Shown piece after piece: positions 1 to 7,454 of a stretch of DNA of 64,000 bases (positions are counted from its first letter, which is position 1; each line of letters starts with the position of its first letter). Location: assembly GCF_013778455.1 (NCBI RefSeq), contig NZ_JACEHE010000001.1:248001-312000 (forward strand). Reading direction: 5' to 3'. Origin of the DNA: Streptomyces himalayensis subsp. himalayensis (GTDB taxonomy: Bacteria; Actinomycetota; Actinomycetes; Streptomycetales; Streptomycetaceae). Both the position numbers and the translations under genes were made by a program. Below the pieces are notes generated by a model. That model did not search any database and was not told where the DNA came from. It worked only from the letters and a program-made list of their open reading frames with translations.

Positions 1-1061
1 AGATGATCGCCGCCGGGTCCTTCCCGTTCCCCGACCAGCAGGTCGACATGGACGCCTCGCCGCGCGTCGGCGACGGACTCATCCGGCTCGACGCGGACGG
101 CATCGTCCAGTACGCATCGCCGAACGCCCTCTCCGCGTACCACCGCCTCGGCCTCGCCGTCGACCTCGTCGGCCACCACCTCGGCATGACCACCGCCGAA
201 CTCGCCCCGTCCCGCGGGCCCGTGGACGAGGCCCTGTCGAAGGTCGCCAGCGGCTGGGCGCCCCGCGAGTTCGAGATCGAGGGCGACGACGGCGTCATCC
301 AGGTCCGGGCGATCCCGCTCAAGCCCAAGGGCACCCGCATCGGTTCGCTCGTCCTGCTGCGCGACGTCACCGAACTGCGCCGCCGCGAACGCGAGTTGAT
401 CACCAAGGACGCGACCATCCGGGAGATCCACCACCGGGTGAAGAACAACCTTCAGACCGTCGCCGCCCTGCTGCGCCTGCAGGCTCGCCGTATCGACTCC
501 GACAAGGGCCGCGAGGCCCTCGAAGAGGCCGTACGCCGCGTCGGCTCCATCGCCATCGTCCACGAGACGCTGTCCCAGAACCTGGACGAGCGCGTGGAGT
601 TCGACGAGATCGCCGACCGTGTGCTGGCGATGGTCGCGGAGATCTCACCCGGCAAGGTCACCGGCCGCCGCACCGGCCGCTTCGGGATCCTCGACGCCGA
701 GGTCGCAACTCCGCTGTCCATGGTCCTCACGGAGATCCTGCAGAACGCCCTGGAGCACGGCTTCCGCCCGGGCGACCTGGGCACGGTCGAGGTCACGGCG
801 GTACGCGGCGGCACCACACGCGAGTCCCGGCTGCTCATCACCGTCCAGGACAACGGAGTCGGCCTGCCCGAGGGCTTCGATCCGCAGCGGTCCGGAAACC
901 TGGGTCTGCAGATCGTCCGCACCCTGGTCGAGGGCGAGCTGGGCGGGACCTTCGACATGGTCCCGGCCCCCGAGGGCGGCACTCAGGTGATCCTGGACAT
1001 CCCGGTCCGCGCGAGAAGCAGCCGTGCGGCGCCGAACCGAGCAGCCCACGCCGAGAAGTAG
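1..1061 (+). CDS. PdtaS-like sensor histidine kinase, 5'-truncated by window edge
   Basis: The first in-frame ATG is at base 3, but the reading frame is open to the edge and family members usually have an additional N-terminal sensor domain, so the true start probably lies outside. A PAS-like segment covers about residues 25-125 of the visible part. It is followed by a HisKA_2-type dimerisation/phosphoacceptor motif, IHHRVKNNLQTV, with His143/His144, and an HATPase_c domain with an N-box (LQNALEHGF) and G-box (NGVGLPEGF, GNLGLQIV). This family (PdtaS/HWE-like) usually phosphorylates an ANTAR-type RNA-binding regulator. No such regulator is adjacent, so the partner is probably encoded elsewhere. 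The predicted protein is cytosolic, with no membrane segment visible. A strong hairpin follows the stop codon. Confidence 0.88.
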   Translation, partial: MIAAGSFPFPDQQVDMDASPRVGDGLIRLDADGIVQYASPNALSAYHRLGLAVDLVGHHLGMTTAELAPSRGPVDEALSKVASGWAPREFEIEGDDGVIQVRAIPLKPKGTRIGSLVLLRDVTELRRRERELITKDATIREIHHRVKNNLQTVAALLRLQARRIDSDKGREALEEAVRRVGSIAIVHETLSQNLDERVEFDEIADRVLAMVAEISPGKVTGRRTGRFGILDAEVATPLSMVLTEILQNALEHGFRPGDLGTVEVTAVRGGTTRESRLLITVQDNGVGLPEGFDPQRSGNLGLQIVRTLVEGELGGTFDMVPAPEGGTQVILDIPVRARSSRAAPNRAAHAEK

Positions 1062-1113
1062 CCGGCTCGGGCCGGGAGCAGCCCACGCCGGCAACGGCAG
1101 GCGGGTCAACACA

Positions 1114-1152
1114 GAAGTGAGCCCCGGACCGAATCGGTCCGGGGCTCACTTC
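1114..1152 (+). terminator. Rho-independent-type hairpin after the sensor kinase gene
   Basis: A perfect 17-bp stem (1114-1130 pairing with 1136-1152) surrounds a GAATC loop. It lies 52 bases after the kinase stop and before the convergent wblE gene, so it can terminate both. The T-run is weak, as is usual in Streptomyces. Confidence 0.8.
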
Positions 1153-1281
1153 ACGCTGCTTCGGGGCACCACCCGGGCTGGGCCTGGGGGAGCAAAAGAT
1201 ACTGCGCGCTGCGGCTCGGGGGCGGGAGTTGCGTACTCGCTGTACGCGCCGCCGGGCCGAGGCTCGTATGGGGCGTGGGCG

Positions 1282-1539
1282 TCAGGCGCTGGCCTGGCGC
1301 GCCCGGTTGCGGGCGGCGCGGCGCTTCATAGCGCGACGCTCGTCCTCGCTGAGGCCACCCCAGACACCGGAGTCCTGGCCGGACTCGAGCGCCCACTGCA
1401 GACACTGCTCAACAACAGGGCAGCGACGGCAGACGGCCTTGGCTTCCTCGATCTGCAGCAGCGCAGGACCGGTGTTGCCGATGGGGAAGAACAGCTCGGG
1501 GTCTTCCTCGCGGCAAACGGCGTTGTGACGCCAGTCCAT
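1282..1539 (-). CDS. wblE: WhiB-family iron-sulfur transcription factor WblE (WhiB1-like)
   Basis: The 85-residue protein carries the complete WhiB signature: Cys9, Cys37, Cys40 and Cys46 for a [4Fe-4S] cluster, then the GVWGGL turn (residues 58-63) and a basic C-terminal tail (RRAARNRARQA). Such proteins bind the principal sigma factor and act as redox- or NO-sensitive regulators. Cysteine spacing and length match the WhiB1/WblE subgroup. I chose the ATG at 1539 because MDW is the usual start of this group and an AGAGAGG ribosome site precedes it by a suitable distance. A further in-frame start 57 bases upstream would add a non-conserved leader and would overlap the CRP-like site. Confidence 0.95.
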   Translation of the reverse strand: MDWRHNAVCREEDPELFFPIGNTGPALLQIEEAKAVCRRCPVVEQCLQWALESGQDSGVWGGLSEDERRAMKRRAARNRARQASA

Positions 1540-1855
1540 GGCTGCTACCTCTCTTGGTATTACGTCAAAGTTGCTTGTGAATGTGAACGCTTTCACGAAT
1601 CCCTCAACAAGTGAAGGGCCTACCGCCAGGTTCCCGGCGTGGTCCTGTGGATTGAGGAGGGGTTCGGGCTCTCTACTGGGGCCTGTGTTGCGGCCGTCTC
1701 GAGCGCCATGTAGAGATTCGCAAACCTCGGCGGCGGATACAACCCCCTGCGAGAAGTTTTTTTTGATTCCTCGGTGTCGACTAGGTCACAGCCGTACTTC
1801 CATGGGGTGGATCGGTGCCTAAACGTTCGAGTGAAAGGACTTTAGGCCCTTCCGC
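1540..1855 (-). promoter_or_regulatory. wblE upstream region with CRP-like palindrome
   Basis: No gene is visible in these 316 bases between the lipid kinase gene and wblE, both transcribed leftward. At 1582-1597 is TGTGA-N6-TCACG, one base from the CRP consensus TGTGA-N6-TCACA, 43-58 bases upstream of the wblE ATG. The same bases, read on the minus strand, also fit the LacI-type cre consensus. A T-rich stretch (TTTTTTTT) lies near 1760, but no clear promoter hexamers could be assigned. Confidence 0.5.
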
Positions 1856-2824
1856 TCACACAATCACACGCAGTGCACGGCGTACGCCTGTGAACGTCAC
1901 GCTCGTCCGCAGTCCCAGGTGGTCGCCGTCCATCTGAAGGGGCAGCGGCACCTTCGAATGCAAGGTGAAGTCCGTCAGGTCGTGCAGCGAGACCGCGTGC
2001 TTGCCCTTGGGGCCGCGCTCGGGGGACGAAGTGAGCAATTGCGTGGCATACCGGGCGACCGCGCCGGTTGACAGCTTGCTCAGTCCGAGCACGTCCAGTC
2101 CGGTGTCGAACGAAGCTCTGGGGGATGCGTAGACCGGGCGGTTGCCCAGGAATGTCCACGGAGAGGTGTTGCAGACTATCGACAGCACGAGATCGGCCAC
2201 CGGATCCTCACCCGGCCGTTCCAGAGTGATCACGCCGTGCCGGCGGTGCGGCTCGTCGAGGAACTGGCGTACCACCTGGCGCAGGTAAAGGGCGTGCGTG
2301 GAACGCCTGCCGCGCTCTCGCTGCTGCTCGACCCTGCCGATCACGCTCGCGTCGAACCCGAGCCCCGCACAGAACGTGAACCAGCGACCGGGGACGGCCT
2401 CGTCCGCCGTGCCGGGCGTGCCCGCCGCGAGGCCCAGACCGACCGTGCGCTCACTGCCCTCGCGCAGCGCGTCGAGCAGGGCGCCGGTGGCCTCCACGGC
2501 GTCGTTCGGCAGGCCCAGGGCGCGCGCGAAGACGTTGGTGGATCCGCCGGGGACGACGGCGAGGCGGGGGAGGCGGTCCGGATCAGGGCCGTGGTGCAGC
2601 AGGCCGTTGACGACCTCGTTGACTGTGCCGTCCCCGCCGAGCGCGACGACCAGGTCGACGTCCGTGCTCTCCGCGGCCTGCCGGCCGACGTCCCGGGCGT
2701 GCCCGCGGTACTCCGTGGTGACCGCCTCGAGCTTCATCTCGCTCGCGAGTGCGTGGATCAGCACATCACGTGTCCGTGCACTGGTGGTGGTTGCCGCCGG
2801 ATTGACCACGAGGAGTGCACGCAT
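1856..2824 (-). CDS. Diacylglycerol kinase family lipid kinase
   Basis: The 322-residue protein opens with MRALLVVNPAA, the phosphate-binding NP turn of the DAGK_cat fold. It carries the diagnostic ALGGDGTVNEVVNG motif (about residues 61-74) and PGGSTNVFARALGLP (about 92-106), both part of the ATP/lipid kinase active site. The C-terminal half is the beta-sandwich domain of the DagK/YegS type. These cytosolic, membrane-associated enzymes phosphorylate diacylglycerol or related lipids using ATP. The natural substrate here cannot be read from sequence. The ATG at 2824 has no strong Shine-Dalgarno match, but the conserved N-terminus begins immediately after it. Confidence 0.9.
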   Translation of the reverse strand: MRALLVVNPAATTTSARTRDVLIHALASEMKLEAVTTEYRGHARDVGRQAAESTDVDLVVALGGDGTVNEVVNGLLHHGPDPDRLPRLAVVPGGSTNVFARALGLPNDAVEATGALLDALREGSERTVGLGLAAGTPGTADEAVPGRWFTFCAGLGFDASVIGRVEQQRERGRRSTHALYLRQVVRQFLDEPHRRHGVITLERPGEDPVADLVLSIVCNTSPWTFLGNRPVYASPRASFDTGLDVLGLSKLSTGAVARYATQLLTSSPERGPKGKHAVSLHDLTDFTLHSKVPLPLQMDGDHLGLRTSVTFTGVRRALRVIV

Positions 2825-2905
2825 GCGAAAGAGAGTACCTACCGGGTGGTACTAAACCCAGACCGGTGTCCGGGTACCGAGGTCCCGGCCGTCTGCGGCC
2901 GAGGC

Positions 2906-2911
2906 TAGTCT
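2906..2911 (+). promoter_or_regulatory. -10 box for a probable leaderless transcript
   Basis: TAGTCT ends six bases before the GTG at 2918 and no Shine-Dalgarno is present. This is the usual arrangement for leaderless Streptomyces genes, where transcription starts at the first base of the start codon. Confidence 0.5.
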
Positions 2912-2917
2912 GCTGGG

Positions 2918-3388
2918 GTGAGCTCAGGACAGACTCCCATTCCCGACGTCACCGAGGCAGGGCCCCGCCCCGGACGGCTGACCGCCGCGGCGGTCCTTGC
3001 CGCGCTGGAGGGTGTGGCGCTCGTCGCCGCGGGTGTGTATCTGCTCTTCAGGGGGTTCACGGGTGACGCGGACAGCGTCTCGCAAGCTGCGACCGGCGGG
3101 GTCACGCTCATCGTCCTTGCGCTGCTGCCCCTGCTCGCGGCGCGCGGCCTGCTGCAGCAGCGCAGTTGGAGCCGGGGGCCGGCGATCATCACGCAGATCA
3201 TGGCGCTGCCGGTGGCATGGACGCTGCTGCAGGCCGACAGCCTGGCGATCCCCGCCGGGATCGCCCTGGGCGTCGTGGCGGTGACCGCCTTGGTCCTGCT
3301 GGTGAACCCGGCGACCACCCGGGCGCTCGGCATCCGGGGGCCCGGCGGCGGCGAGGAGCCGACGCAGCCGCCGGGGCCGAAGAAGTAG
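2918..3388 (+). CDS. Conserved actinobacterial integral membrane protein
   Basis: The 156-residue protein has a polar N-terminus of about 20 residues and four hydrophobic segments (roughly 21-46, 60-76, 87-104 and 110-128). It ends in a Gly/Pro/Lys-rich cytosolic tail. I do not recognise a catalytic motif; it resembles short actinobacterial proteins annotated only as integral membrane protein. The GTG start at 2918 fits a leaderless promoter. It is divergent from the lipid kinase gene and convergent with sigH. Function unknown. Confidence 0.8.
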   Translation: MSSGQTPIPDVTEAGPRPGRLTAAAVLAALEGVALVAAGVYLLFRGFTGDADSVSQAATGGVTLIVLALLPLLAARGLLQQRSWSRGPAIITQIMALPVAWTLLQADSLAIPAGIALGVVAVTALVLLVNPATTRALGIRGPGGGEEPTQPPGPKK

Positions 3389-3476
3389 GCGAAACGTCGG
3401 TCGGGGCGTTCCGGGAACGGTCCCCGCGGACCCGCCCTACCACCGGCGGCCTCCTCGCTTGATCCTTCACGAGCAG

Positions 3477-3527
3477 CTACTCCTCAATGAGAGCTACTCC
3501 TCGACGAGAGCTACTCCTCCACGAGCA
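3477..3527. repeat. Three tandem 17-bp repeats at the 3' end of sigH
   Basis: CTACTCCTC recurs at 3477, 3494 and 3511, exactly 17 bases apart, with near-identical flanks. Read on the minus strand each unit contains GAGGAGTAG, the last two codons and stop of sigH. The end of the gene has therefore been copied twice downstream of itself. Confidence 0.85.
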
Positions 3528-4674
3528 GCTTCTCCCGCAGCTGAGCCAGCGTGCGGGCCAGCAGTCGCGACACGTGCATCTGGGAGATGCCGACCTCCTG
3601 CGCGATCTGCGACTGGGTCATGTTGCCGAAGAAGCGCAGCAGCAGGATCCGCTTCTCGCGGGGCGGCAGGTCCTCCAGGAGCGGCTTGAGCGACTCGCGG
3701 TACTCGACGCCCTCCAGCGCCTCGTCCTCCGCGCCCAGCGTGTCCGCGACGGCGGGGGACTCGTCGTCCGTGTCCGGGACGTCCAGCGACAGCGTGGAGT
3801 ACGCATTGGCGGACTCCAGGCCCTCCAGGACCTCCTCCTCGGAGATCGCCAGTTTCTCGGCGAGCTCGTGCACCGTGGGGGAGCGGCCGTGCAGCTGGGA
3901 GAGCTCGGCGGTGGCCGTGGTCAGCGACAGCCGCAGCTCCTGCAGCCGCCGCGGGACCCGTACCGCCCATCCCTTGTCGCGGAAGTGCCGCTTGATCTCG
4001 CCGACGACCGTGGGGGTCGCATACGTGGAGAACTCCACGCCGCGCTCCGGGTCGAAGCGGTCCACGGACTTGATGAGGCCGATCGTGGCGACCTGGGTGA
4101 GGTCGTCCAGCGGTTCGCCGCGGTTGCGGAAGCGGCGGGCGAGGTGCTCGACGAGCGGCAGGTGCATGCGGACCAGCTGGTTGCGCAGTTCCGCGTACTC
4201 GGGCGATCCCTCCGGGAGCTTGCGCAGCTCTACGAACATCACCCGCGCACCGCTGCGGTCCTGCGGATCGTGCTGGATGTGCGGTGCGCGCTGCGCTCCC
4301 TGCTCGGCCTCGTGCACGTGCTCGCTCATGTATCCCGCCCTCCCCCAGCGGCCGCCGGGAGGTACCCCCGTCTCGCCGTCCCGGCCGGAGAGCGCCTCGC
4401 GCTCGTCCTCGCCGACGGCCTCTGCCCGCTGCGACGCATCCGCCGCGGCGTCCACCGCCGAGGAGTCGTCGGTCGGTGTGCCGTCGGCGAAGGAGTCGTC
4501 CTCGGGATGCGGCCGCGCCTGCTGCTCGGGGATGCCGGCCCCCGGAGCGCGCGTCGGCTCCGCCGGAACCGCACGCCCCTCGGGGGGCTTCCTGCCCCGG
4601 CTGCCGGTGTTCTCGCCCGGAAGTCCCCGGATCCCGCGCTCTTCGTCCCGCACCGGTCCGTCCCCGTCCCTCAC
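3511..4674 (-). CDS. sigH: SigB/SigF-family RNA polymerase sigma factor (sigma-H type)
   Basis: Residues from about 140 onward form a complete SigB/F/G-type sigma factor. Region 2 is seen in the DLTQVATIGLIKSVDRFDP and FSTYATPTVVGEIKRHFRDK stretches, region 3 around ELSQLHGRSPTVHELA, and region 4 as an HTH in MTQSQIAQEVGISQMHVSRL. About 115 acidic, non-conserved residues precede an internal methionine (MSEHVHE). Streptomyces SigH is known for several size forms made from alternative starts and processing, and this long extension fits that. The start shown overlaps the anti-sigma stop (GTGA), implying translational coupling. The family directs stress and developmental promoters and is held by an RsbW-like kinase. 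sigF in some annotations is the nearest alternative name. Confidence 0.88.
   Translation of the reverse strand: MRDGDGPVRDEERGIRGLPGENTGSRGRKPPEGRAVPAEPTRAPGAGIPEQQARPHPEDDSFADGTPTDDSSAVDAAADASQRAEAVGEDEREALSGRDGETGVPPGGRWGRAGYMSEHVHEAEQGAQRAPHIQHDPQDRSGARVMFVELRKLPEGSPEYAELRNQLVRMHLPLVEHLARRFRNRGEPLDDLTQVATIGLIKSVDRFDPERGVEFSTYATPTVVGEIKRHFRDKGWAVRVPRRLQELRLSLTTATAELSQLHGRSPTVHELAEKLAISEEEVLEGLESANAYSTLSLDVPDTDDESPAVADTLGAEDEALEGVEYRESLKPLLEDLPPREKRILLLRFFGNMTQSQIAQEVGISQMHVSRLLARTLAQLREKLLVEE
4341..4369. repeat. Short palindromic repeat (family A) inside sigH
   Basis: Twenty-nine bases starting TCCCCCAG and ending GGGAGGTACCCCC match, in reverse, the copies at 7282 and 19007 and the insertion in eshB at 8120. 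The copy is in frame and encodes part of a VPPGGRWGR stretch in the non-conserved N-terminal extension, directly upstream of the internal start MSEHV. Confidence 0.75.
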
Positions 4675-5222
4675 GCCGGCCCGGGTCCCGCGCCGCGCTG
4701 TTTGTAGAGGCTGATCGCAACGGTCTTGTCGTCGGCGACCGAGGAATCGACCTTCCCGGCCAGGGCCGACAGCACCGTCCAGGCGAAGGTGTCGCGCTCG
4801 GGTGCCCTGCCGTCGGTGGTGGGAGCCGAGACCGTCACCTCGAGCGAGTCGTCCACGAGCCGGAAGACGCAGCTGAGCACGGAGCCGGGAACGGCCTGCT
4901 GCAGCAGGATCGCGCAGGCCTCGTCGACCGCGATGCGGAGGTCCTCGATCTCGTCCAGGGTGAAGTCCAAGCGCGCCGCGAGGCCGGCCGTGGCCGTCCG
5001 CAGCACCGACAGGTAGGCACCCGCAGCCGGCAGCCGGACTTCCACGAAGTCCTGGGTCGCGGGCTCGCCTGCGATCTGGGACACCCTCACCTCCAAGGTG
5101 ATTCCGAGCTTTCCGGGGGCCGAGGGCGGCCCCCCGGAGTAACGCGATACATGGTTCAGCGGTGACGCTATCGCGCCTCCAAGTTCCCTGTCCCGAGGAC
5201 CTCCTCCCCTGCTGTCACTCAT
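4671..5222 (-). CDS. ushX: RsbW-like anti-sigma factor (serine kinase fold)
   Basis: The protein (183 residues from the ATG at 5222, or 190 from a GTG at 5243) has an HATPase_c_2 domain. Its N-box, IEDLRIAVDEACAILLQQ, is typical of RsbW/SpoIIAB anti-sigma kinases, which bind and inhibit SigB/F-type sigma factors and can phosphorylate an anti-anti-sigma protein. Its stop overlaps the sigH start, so the two proteins are made together, as expected for a sigma/anti-sigma pair. In S. coelicolor the equivalent gene is called ushX, rshA or prsH, and the anti-anti-sigma factor BldG (not in this window) is a known partner. The start is uncertain because neither candidate has a clear ribosome site. Confidence 0.85.
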   Translation of the reverse strand: MSDSRGGGPRDRELGGAIASPLNHVSRYSGGPPSAPGKLGITLEVRVSQIAGEPATQDFVEVRLPAAGAYLSVLRTATAGLAARLDFTLDEIEDLRIAVDEACAILLQQAVPGSVLSCVFRLVDDSLEVTVSAPTTDGRAPERDTFAWTVLSALAGKVDSSVADDKTVAISLYKQRGAGPGPA

Positions 5223-5307
5223 AGTAAGCCCATGAGTACGCACAGTGGCTAGGGGTCTGCGGGCCCAATTGGGAAGAGCGCGCGCCGGTTTGACGTACCC
5301 AGGCCCT

Positions 5308-5324
5308 GGACGGTCGAACCGTCC
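5308..5324. terminator. Inverted repeat between a small ORF and the anti-sigma gene
   Basis: GGACGGT and ACCGTCC arms of 7 bp are separated by three bases. It lies 10 bases after the stop of the small minus-strand ORF ending at 5334 and upstream of the anti-sigma/sigH operon. It could be a weak terminator for the former or an operator for the latter. Confidence 0.4.
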
Positions 5325-5333
5325 TGATCCACT

Positions 5334-5453
5334 TCAGACGAGCACCCCGTCCGCAAAGCACCAGCGCCGGCTTTCACCAGGCTCGAGGGTACGCAGGGGC
5401 AGCGCTGACGGCTCGGGGCGCGGCAGCTCTGCGACGTGCAGGCGCTCGTTCAT
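5334..5453 (-). CDS. Small leaderless ORF, unknown function
   Basis: An ATG at 5453 opens a 39-codon frame (MNERLHVAELPRPEP...) ending in CFADGVLV. Codon third positions are strongly G/C, as in real Streptomyces genes. A TAACCT -10 box sits seven bases before the ATG on the minus strand, the leaderless arrangement seen elsewhere in the window, and a hairpin follows the stop. There is no domain I recognise. The frame lies in the 380-bp gap between the PLP enzyme and anti-sigma genes; the rest of that gap shows no other gene. Confidence 0.4.
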   Translation of the reverse strand: MNERLHVAELPRPEPSALPLRTLEPGESRRWCFADGVLV

Positions 5454-5625
5454 GCTGGCAAGGTTACGACGCCCGTGAGGAAAGCTGTGGGGAAGCGGAG
5501 GGCCGTGCCTGACCAGCAGTTCCGATCGCGATCTGCGGGCGCAGCCGGCTGTTTTCGTAGCGTTGCCGTTCGGTTACGCACTGTTCGCGCTCTGTTTGCG
5601 GCTGCTCGGTGAACGTCCGGGGGAC

Positions 5626-6567
5626 TCAGGGGAACGGGCGTCCCGTGATGACGGCGGCCACCGTGGTTCCCCGCGCGAAGGCCCCCTCTTCGGCGAGGGT
5701 GACAAGTCCGTACAGCATCTTGGCGACATAGAGACGTTCGACGGGCAGACCGTGCCGGTCCTCGAAGTCCCTGGCGAACGCTTCGAGTTCCGGGGTGGTG
5801 CGGGCGTAACCGCCGAAGTGGAAACGGTCGTCGAGGGACCAGTCGCCGCGCCGGCCGCCGAAGGCCTGTTCCTGCAGCGCCCGTATCTCGTCGGTCAGGA
5901 AGCCGCCCTTGAGTACGGGTATGCCCAGTGCGCGCTGTCCGGGGCCGAGTCCGGCTGCCAGTCCGGCTATGGTGCCGCCGGTGCCGCAGGCGACGACGAC
6001 GACGTCTGCGTGGCCGCGCAGCTCCTGGCCGAGCGCTGTGCAGCTCTGCACGGCGCGGGAGTTGCTTCCTCCCTCGGGGACGACATAGGCGACCCCGACG
6101 TCACGCAGGATCGTGGCCAGGACGTCCGGTTCACTCTTGCGCCGGTACGTCGATCTGTCGATGAAACGCAGACGCATGCCGTCGGCCGCGCACCGGGACA
6201 GCGACGGGTTGAGGGGCTGGCCGGCCAGTTCGTGCCCCCGTACCACGCCGATCGTGGGCAGACCCAGCAGCCGGCCCGCGGCGGCGGTGGCACGGAGGTG
6301 ATGGGAGTACGCGCCGCCGAATGTCACGATCGTCCGGCCCGCGGCCGCCCGGAGGTTCGGCTCCAGCTTGCGCCACTTGTTGCCGATCAGGTCCGGGTGG
6401 ATCAGATCGTCCCGCTTGAGCAGCAGCCGCAGCCCGCGGCGCGCGAATCGCTCGTCCTCGACCGTCTGCAACGGAGACGGCAGCCGCGGCCGCAGGGCGG
6501 CGGGGCCGACTGCGGCCGGGCTGCCTGTTGCGGGGCCGAGTGCTGCGGCGCTGTCAGGGCTGGTCAC
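5626..6567 (-). CDS. PLP-dependent ACC deaminase / D-cysteine desulfhydrase family protein
   Basis: The 313-residue protein has the fold-type II PLP signature of this family. LLLKRDDLIHPDLIGNKWRK contains the lysine that forms the internal aldimine (NKWRK), followed by TFGGAYSHHLRATAAAG, which binds the cofactor, and a glycine-rich phosphate loop, VACGTGGTIAGLAAG. Members degrade 1-aminocyclopropane-1-carboxylate or D-cysteine to a 2-oxoacid and ammonia. Sequence alone does not separate the two activities, and many actinobacterial members act on D-amino acids. The first 25 residues from the GTG at 6567 are Ala/Pro-rich and non-conserved, so the true start may be further in. The neighbours give no pathway clue. 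Confidence 0.85.
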   Translation of the reverse strand: MTSPDSAAALGPATGSPAAVGPAALRPRLPSPLQTVEDERFARRGLRLLLKRDDLIHPDLIGNKWRKLEPNLRAAAGRTIVTFGGAYSHHLRATAAAGRLLGLPTIGVVRGHELAGQPLNPSLSRCAADGMRLRFIDRSTYRRKSEPDVLATILRDVGVAYVVPEGGSNSRAVQSCTALGQELRGHADVVVVACGTGGTIAGLAAGLGPGQRALGIPVLKGGFLTDEIRALQEQAFGGRRGDWSLDDRFHFGGYARTTPELEAFARDFEDRHGLPVERLYVAKMLYGLVTLAEEGAFARGTTVAAVITGRPFP

Positions 6568-6673
6568 CGGTCCATTGTCGGTCGGTCGCCGCGAAGAGCG
6601 CGTCGGGGCCCGGGCGTCCGTCGCGCGGCCGCCCGAGGCGCTGTGCCCGCCGGCGGCCGCTCGCCCGTAGGGG

Positions 6674-7264
6674 TCACTTCAGGCGGTCGCGGATGCGCTC
6701 CCGCATCGCGTTCATCGTGAAGCCGCGCGGATCCGACTTGCCCGGCTGCCATTCGAGGTGGCCGATGACCGAGCGCTCCGTCCAGCCGTGGTGGCGGCAG
6801 ATCGCGGCCGCCGCCTTCTCGATGGCTTCCAGCTGCGCCTCGGGCCACGGGTCCTCGCCGTCGCCGAGGTTCTCGCACTCGAAACCGTAGAAGTGCCGGT
6901 TGCCGTCGGTGTTCGCCTCGTTGTCCGACGGGAGGGTCTTCTCGGCGATGACGGCGCGCAGTACGTCGTCGTCGCCCAGTCCCGCGTGGTTGGCACGTCC
7001 GTAGCCGACGAGGTGGATCCGGCCGTCCTTGGTGATGACGCCGTGGCACAGCGGACCCGGCAGACCGGCGTAGCCCTCGCGGCAGATGCGGACGGTGCGC
7101 TCGCTGCCCGAGGTGACGGTGTGGTGGATCATCACGCCGTGCACCGGTCCCCAGGGGCCCTTGTGGTTGCGGTTGTGGTCACGCCAGTCGCCGACCTCGA
7201 CGACGGTCAGGCCCTCGTCTCTGAGGGCGTCCAGAAACGTGCTCGCGGGCATGGGTGGGGCCAT
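6674..7264 (-). CDS. N-acetylmuramoyl-L-alanine amidase, PGRP/Amidase_2 family
   Basis: The 196-residue protein contains the zinc-amidase (T7-lysozyme/PGRP) motifs VHGVMIHHTVTSG (His47/His48) and VIGHLEWQPGKSDP, supplying the zinc ligands, plus HFYGFECENLGDG. The enzyme cleaves the bond between the glycan strand and the stem peptide of peptidoglycan. I see no convincing signal peptide from this start, so it may be cytosolic or leave by another route. The ATG at 7264 is chosen because an almost perfect AAAGGAGG lies just upstream; longer frames run into the opposite strand of eshB. A family A repeat lies immediately upstream of the ribosome site. Confidence 0.88.
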   Translation of the reverse strand: MAPPMPASTFLDALRDEGLTVVEVGDWRDHNRNHKGPWGPVHGVMIHHTVTSGSERTVRICREGYAGLPGPLCHGVITKDGRIHLVGYGRANHAGLGDDDVLRAVIAEKTLPSDNEANTDGNRHFYGFECENLGDGEDPWPEAQLEAIEKAAAAICRHHGWTERSVIGHLEWQPGKSDPRGFTMNAMRERIRDRLK

Positions 7265-7281
7265 GCCGCCTCCTTTGCGGT

Positions 7282-7310
7282 GGGGGTACCTCCCGGCCCC
7301 TGAGGCGCTG
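7282..7310. repeat. Short palindromic repeat (family A), divergent copy
   Basis: GGGGGTACCTCCCGG followed by CTGAGGGG resembles the family A unit seen at 4341, 8120 and 19007. It lies in the 5' leader of the amidase gene between its ribosome site and the eshB promoter region. Confidence 0.5.
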
Positions 7311-7454
7311 AGGGGCCCTGCGTGTGCGGGTGATGTGCCCGCGTTCACGATGATCCATTCCCGCTCTTTTGTGTATTGGTATCGATACGCTGCGTGATGA
7401 AAGTCTCGTGTGTGCAGGCAGTGCAGGTCGGCGCACCATCGGGAGGGCACAGTC

